A stretch of 64,000 nucleotides of DNA from Streptomyces achromogenes (GTDB taxonomy: Bacteria; Actinomycetota; Actinomycetes; Streptomycetales; Streptomycetaceae). Location: contig NZ_JAUSYH010000001.1 of NCBI RefSeq assembly GCF_030816715.1, positions 2,852,001 to 2,916,000 of the forward strand. The letters are read 5' to 3'. The translations under genes and the position numbers were made by a program. The notes below the pieces were generated by a model that did no database searches, was not told the DNA's origin, and worked only from the letters and a program-made list of their open reading frames with translations. This document shows, in pieces, positions 62,744-64,000 of the stretch (its first letter is position 1; each line of letters opens with the position of its first letter).

Positions 62744-63856
62744 TCAGTCCGCGCTGAGGGGAACCCTCAGCCGCACCCGGTAGCCGCCCTGCGCGGTCGG
62801 GCCCGCGTCCAGGGTGCCGTGCAGGATCTCGGCCCGTTCGCGCAGACCGACCAGGCCCTGCTGCGATCCGGGCAGGGAGAGGGAGGGGCGCGTGGGAGGG
62901 GTGTTGGTGACGGTCACTCCGATACCGTCCCCGTCCTGCCACAGCTCCACGCGAGCGTTGGCGCCGGGGGCGTGCTTGCGGACGTTGGTCAGCGCCTCCT
63001 GAACCGTGCGGTAAAGGGCGCGTTGGGCGGGTGTGCCCACGGTGGGCGGCAGCTCACCCGTCAGCTCCGTGTGAGTGCCACTGGATTCCACCAGTTTACG
63101 CAGGTCGGCCAAGGTGGGCTGCGGCGTCAGCTCGGTGGATTTGCCGCCTGAGGCGCGCAGCAGCGTGACCATGGTGCGCAGCTCGTCGAGGGTGGTGACG
63201 CTCAGCGAACGGATCGTGCGGGCGGCCTCCTTGGCGTCCGCGTCCTTGGCGGCGACCTGCAACGCCCCGGCCCGTACGGCGATCAGGCTGACCTGGTGGG
63301 AGACCACGTCGTGCATCTCGCGGGCCAGCTGGGCGCGTTCACGGGCGAGCACGGCCTGGGCGTGCAGGGTCCGCTCGTGCTCCCTGGCCTCCTCGACCTC
63401 GGCCAGCCGCCGCGCCAGGTCCCGTCGTGCCTGGAGAAGCTGGCCGAAGAGGACCGGGGCGACGCTGGTTGCCAGGCCGTACACGAAGAAGACCAGCGTC
63501 ATGGTCCGGTCCGCCTCTGCCAGGGGCCACGGGGTACTGCTCGCGACGGCGGCCAGCACGACGCACACCGCGAGGAGACGGCGGTTGCGGGAGCGTTCGG
63601 CCAGCGTGAACAGCGCCGCGAGCACAGCGACGGCGACATCCTGCATCAGCGCGATGGGCAGGGTGAGCAGGAGGACGCCGAGCGGGAACCTGCGCCGGAA
63701 AGCCAACGCGGCGCAGCCGACCGCGGCCAGCGCGACCTCGGGGCGCGTGTGCTCCCACATGTCCACCACCAGCACGTCCACGGCCGCCACCGCCACCAGG
63801 ACGATGTCGACGACCGGCGCGGGAACCCGCTGCCACACGGCACGGGCACGGCTCAT
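62744..63856 (-). CDS. NarL/DesK-type sensor histidine kinase
   Basis: 370-residue two-component sensor. About four to five transmembrane helices occupy residues 12-140 (VVDIVLVAVAAVDVLVV, VALAAVGCAALAF, MTLVFFVYGLATSVAPVLF). A coiled-coil (LARRLAEVEEAREHERTL) leads to the HisKA_3 motif AREMHDVVSHQVSLI with phospho-acceptor His 182. The HATPase domain has VQEALTNVRKHAPG and GLVGLRERAEILHG. ATG at 63856 overlaps the response-regulator stop by 4 bp, so the regulator gene precedes it in the operon. The signal sensed is unknown. Confidence 0.92.
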   Translation of the reverse strand: MSRARAVWQRVPAPVVDIVLVAVAAVDVLVVDMWEHTRPEVALAAVGCAALAFRRRFPLGVLLLTLPIALMQDVAVAVLAALFTLAERSRNRRLLAVCVVLAAVASSTPWPLAEADRTMTLVFFVYGLATSVAPVLFGQLLQARRDLARRLAEVEEAREHERTLHAQAVLARERAQLAREMHDVVSHQVSLIAVRAGALQVAAKDADAKEAARTIRSLSVTTLDELRTMVTLLRASGGKSTELTPQPTLADLRKLVESSGTHTELTGELPPTVGTPAQRALYRTVQEALTNVRKHAPGANARVELWQDGDGIGVTVTNTPPTRPSLSLPGSQQGLVGLRERAEILHGTLDAGPTAQGGYRVRLRVPLSAD

Positions 63857-64000
63857 CGACCGGCGTCCGACCGCGGGCGCTCGTCGAGCAGCCCGGCCCG
63901 CTGCGCCAGCAGCGCGGCCTGCACCCGGCTCGTCACCCGCAGCTTCGTGAGGATCGCGCTGACGTGGTCCTTCACCGTGCCCGCCCCCAGGTGGATGCGC
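63853..64000 (-). CDS. LuxR/NarL-type response regulator (5' part beyond the window)
   Basis: Only the last 48 codons are in the window: RIHLGAGTVKDHVSAILTKL then RVTSRVQAALLAQRAGLLDE, the C-terminal half of a GerE/LuxR helix-turn-helix. The stop (63853-63855) overlaps the kinase ATG. It is the cognate regulator of the sensor kinase; the receiver domain lies past base 64000. Confidence 0.9.
   Translation of the reverse strand, partial: RIHLGAGTVKDHVSAILTKLRVTSRVQAALLAQRAGLLDERPRSDAGR

Overview
The window reads as a high-GC actinobacterial chromosome, almost certainly Streptomyces. Third-codon GC is strongly biased, GTG starts are common, genes overlap by ATGA/GTGA, and there are many secreted glycosidases with ricin-type or AbfB carbohydrate-binding modules. 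One local order (malonyl-CoA synthetase, fused acyl-CoA carboxyltransferase, FAD oxidase, Mbl) resembles, from memory, the S. coelicolor SCO2444-SCO2451 neighbourhood. No tRNA, rRNA, CRISPR array, transposase or integrase was recognised.

Layout. 1-3.3 kb: a partial CurA-type oxidoreductase divergent from a MarR regulator, a GntR/UTRA regulator pair and an RsbW-like ATPase. 3.4-9.5 kb: a YtfQRT-YjfF-type sugar ABC transporter with an adjacent, frameshifted LacI regulator. 9.8-10.7 kb: a membrane-anchored zinc-ribbon protein. 10.9-19.4 kb: a sugar-acid dehydratase, zinc alcohol dehydrogenase, U32-like protein, ChvE-GguA-GguB transporter and aldose epimerase. 19.6-26.2 kb: an aminotransferase with a long repetitive tail, two GH43 arabinan enzymes, a secreted intradiol dioxygenase and a flavin monooxygenase. 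26.2-30.1 kb: a lower-GC membrane kinase gene lying between two partial copies of a DUF397-DUF4360 module, with regulator remnants. 30.4-39.5 kb: Rrf2 regulator, GH51 arabinofuranosidase, a metallopeptidase/MAB_1171c/FAD-oxidoreductase operon, an IclR-lactonase pair, a hypothetical protein and an ATP-grasp enzyme. 39.7-46.3 kb: matB, carboxyltransferase, CU044_2847-like protein, cytokinin-dehydrogenase-like oxidase, mbl. 46.5-52 kb: two GH5 genes (one frameshifted) around a LacI regulator. 53-57.7 kb: secreted GH43-CBM42 and a multimodular six-hairpin glycosidase. 58-64 kb: small Cys-rich protein, carboxyethylornithine-synthase-like enzyme, MarR regulator, DUF418 membrane protein, ABC remnant and a NarL-type two-component system.

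How the genes may work together. Secreted GH43 enzymes would trim arabinan or arabinoxylan, CUT2 transporters (YtfQRT-YjfF, ChvE-GguAB) import the sugars, intracellular GH51 hydrolyses oligomers, and epimerase, dehydrogenase, lactonase and dehydratase suggest oxidative sugar catabolism. A 13-bp motif resembling CGATATATCGAAC lies upstream of seven of these genes or operons, including an IclR regulator, so they may form one regulon. Separately, perfect TTACGTAA-centred palindromes precede both GH5 genes, with a LacI regulator between them, suggesting a second small cellulose or glucan regulon.

Caveats: all identifications come from reading motifs, not database searches. The apparent frameshifts (LacI near 8501, GH5 near 47205, DUF397 near 29340) could be real mutations or sequencing errors.
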